From Didymodactylos carnosus (taxonomy: Eukaryota; Rotifera; Eurotatoria; Philodinida; Philodinidae): DNA of 30,557 bases. This document shows positions 28,469 to 30,557 of the stretch, in pieces; position 1 is the stretch's first letter; the number at the start of each line of letters is the position of its first letter. The stretch covers positions 1 to 30,557 of the forward strand of contig CAJNOQ010001538.1 in NCBI GenBank assembly GCA_905250885.1, in the 5' to 3' direction. A program made the position numbers and the translations under genes. The notes beneath the pieces are model-generated. The model worked only from the letters and a program-made list of their open reading frames with translations. It had not been told where the DNA came from and searched no databases.

Positions 28469-30300
28469 TCAAGTGAAAAACATACAATTATTATTATTCA
28501 TCAAAGTACAGTGATTTTGATTTATGTGTCCATTCGTAGATTATTAAAAATTTTCTTTTTTTCCGTAGAGACATGGTGCTTTTTTTTTCAGAGAAACTTT
28601 AACATACATTTTTTTTTCTTTTTTTCTTTTATTCATATTTTGAGTACTTGAATGTTGATCACACCGACTTACATTTGTTGTCTAGTCGAGGTATTTTTAC
28701 AACTTTTCCTAATCTATTTTTTTCTCTGTCCTTAAACAACAACGTCATTGTATATTTCTGTCTATCGTTTATAGTAAATTATTATTGGTTTGTTCCACAA
28801 TAGCCTTCATTTGTGTGAAAATGAGACGGTTTCTCGTTAATATAACAAATATATTCTATTAAAAATTGTAATAGATCATAAAGATAATTGTATAAAACTT
28901 TTAGAAAGTTTGATTTAATTTCTTGATTCGTCCCACTTTTCTACGTGCGCTACGTTAGCGTCTACCCATTTTCAATGGATTTTTACAACTATACGATAGC
29001 TAACCTTCAAACGCTGAGAAAATGGCTTATATTTCTGGAAAAACAATTTTTCTGTGATAGTTTGGAAACACTAAAATTCATTTAATTTGTCGATACCAAT
29101 CATATGATGTTTAAGAATGTAAAAAGAGTGTAGCATCTCTTATTTTAATTTTTGGTTAAATTCATTGAAGATTGTACAAGATGAGTCGTGTATTTCGACT
29201 GTTGAACAAGGCAAGCCAAATATCAAAATTGGAAAAAAACATATTGCTAAAAACGGAAGAATATAAAGAATATTAATTTTCAGAATTGTGTACAGATTTA
29301 ATATTAGTCGTTGATGAAAGACAGAGCTCTTCTAACGTTTATCTTGTGTTTCTCAGTAGTTTTGTGGTAATAGTGACTTTTTTAAAGATCTTACGATAAA
29401 TACATTCACAAGATTTTAGATAAAAATTTCATAATTTACTTTACATTGTATCTTGTCAAATTGTTCTACAGGTGAAAATTTCAGTGAGTAAGCAGTCCTC
29501 CAGATAAGTATAGACGTATTTAAAATCAGGTTAGTATACCGACGATAATTTCATCTTGCCTATGCATGAGGCAAATATTTTTTTCTAAAATGATTCTTAA
29601 CAACAGTAGTATATACACTAATCAACGAACTCTCTTCCTAGCATCCATAAGTGTTCCATTAATTTTCTAGTATCTCAGCACTAAGATGATCTAATGTCAT
29701 ACTGGAAATTTTCTTTTACTATTATAAAGTGAATGAAGTTTGTTCAATTTTCCAGTCCGGACTCGGACTCACTCAGCTCTAGAACCAACATGCATAAATC
29801 AAAACATTTGGATCGTAAAAGTAGAGTAAATGATTAATTATCCAAGTAGTGCTGGTAAATGTGTAGTGTTTTCGTATGAATCGTCTTTGCATACCAAAGG
29901 TAATTTACTGCAATACTTCACGCGTTTAACATACTAGTAGAATTTCTTCTATTCTATATGTCATCCTGTTTTTAAACGCAAAACGCTTCTAGAAAAGCTC
30001 TAACTAACACACCATTTTTCACATTTCTAACAATATTAAATCACACAAACACATTTTTACGCAAGAAAATGTTCTTTTTTGAAGAAAAGTAGACAAACAG
30101 AGTTATTGATAGTGAGAAGAAAAAGAGACTGTTTATTGAAGTATTATATATTGAAAAGAAATGAGGACATTCACTAGTCAAATTTAATCTAATTATAAAC
30201 TAACAATTATTGGAAAACCAAATTTTTAACTATAAAATATCAAACTATTAACAGTTGAATATCATTCTAATGATATTAAATGTAAAAACTGATATTCACA
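28469..30300. other. Non-coding region downstream of SUCLG2
   Basis: Only short low-complexity open frames are present. T-rich runs lie at about 28550-28630. I see no RNA gene, no repeat array and no clear element. Confidence 0.45.
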
Positions 30301-30557
30301 AATATATAGGGTGTTGCATAACCTTTTTCCAGGGGGGTAACGACGGGATTTTAAAGTAGGTACCTAATGAATTTTATACCAAATGAAAGCCCGTAAAAAA
30401 ACTGGATCTAGGACTATAGTTAACAATTCAATAGGCGCAGATAGTCAATCCAAATTTTAGACGTATAAGTATGCACTATTTTTTTTCTTAATTAATGTGG
30501 GTTATCAAAGATAATGGTGCATCATGGGATGGAACTTATTATCGACACCGTATTTTG
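30301..30557 (+). mobile_element. Possible left end of a DNA transposon, cut by the window edge
   Basis: The composition changes at about 30308, where TATAGGGTGTTGCATAACC begins. This resembles the GGGTGT-type termini of some Tc1/mariner-like elements. An open frame begins with ATG at 30495 and runs off the window after 21 codons (WVIKDNGASWDGTYYRHRIL after the Met). I note a loose similarity to the region of Tc1/mariner transposases before the last catalytic residues, but this is not proof. A facing repeat cannot be checked because the other end lies outside the window. Confidence 0.3.

Overview
This window is nuclear DNA from a small-genome metazoan. The evidence is four animal-type genes split by mostly 50-100 bp GT..AG introns, AT-rich spacers with simple repeats, and short non-coding inverted-repeat elements. 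The compact introns and protein sequences suit a rotifer, and a bdelloid is my best guess, but nothing in the sequence proves that. I rebuilt every splice junction by reading phase and protein continuity across GT/AG sites. All four models close in frame from ATG to stop.

Layout. 1-3452: non-coding, with a 0.64 kb element carrying ~47 bp terminal inverted repeats (242-877) and a 0.58 kb foldback element with arms over 200 bp (about 1075-1651). 3453-10257, + strand: a heparan sulfate 3-O-sulfotransferase in two coding exons separated by a 5.2 kb intron. 10258-14883: gene-poor AT-rich DNA. 14884-18432, - strand: a KDM4/JMJD2 histone lysine demethylase with JmjN, JmjC, PHD, extended PHD and double Tudor (6 coding exons, 1024 aa). 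18433-20818: spacer holding a diverged half-copy of the 1075-1651 foldback. 20819-24375, - strand: CHFR, a mitotic checkpoint E3 ubiquitin ligase with FHA, RING, cysteine-rich region and PBZ finger (16 coding exons, 558 aa). 24376-25816: divergent intergenic region with a 0.17 kb palindromic MITE. 25817-28467, + strand: SUCLG2, the GTP-type beta subunit of mitochondrial succinyl-CoA ligase (13 coding exons, 431 aa). 28468-30557: non-coding, ending in what may be the edge of a DNA transposon.

The genes do not form a pathway. They cover Golgi sulfation, chromatin demethylation, mitotic/PAR-linked ubiquitination and the TCA cycle, as expected for ordinary core gene content. I found no convincing new multi-gene system. 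The most interesting signals are the related foldback elements, the CTTAAGT-rich MITE in a divergent promoter region, acceptor-like AG directly before three of four start codons (spliced leader or 5'UTR intron), poly(A) signals that overlap stop codons, a minimal ATG-TAA uORF, and a 24-nt microexon.
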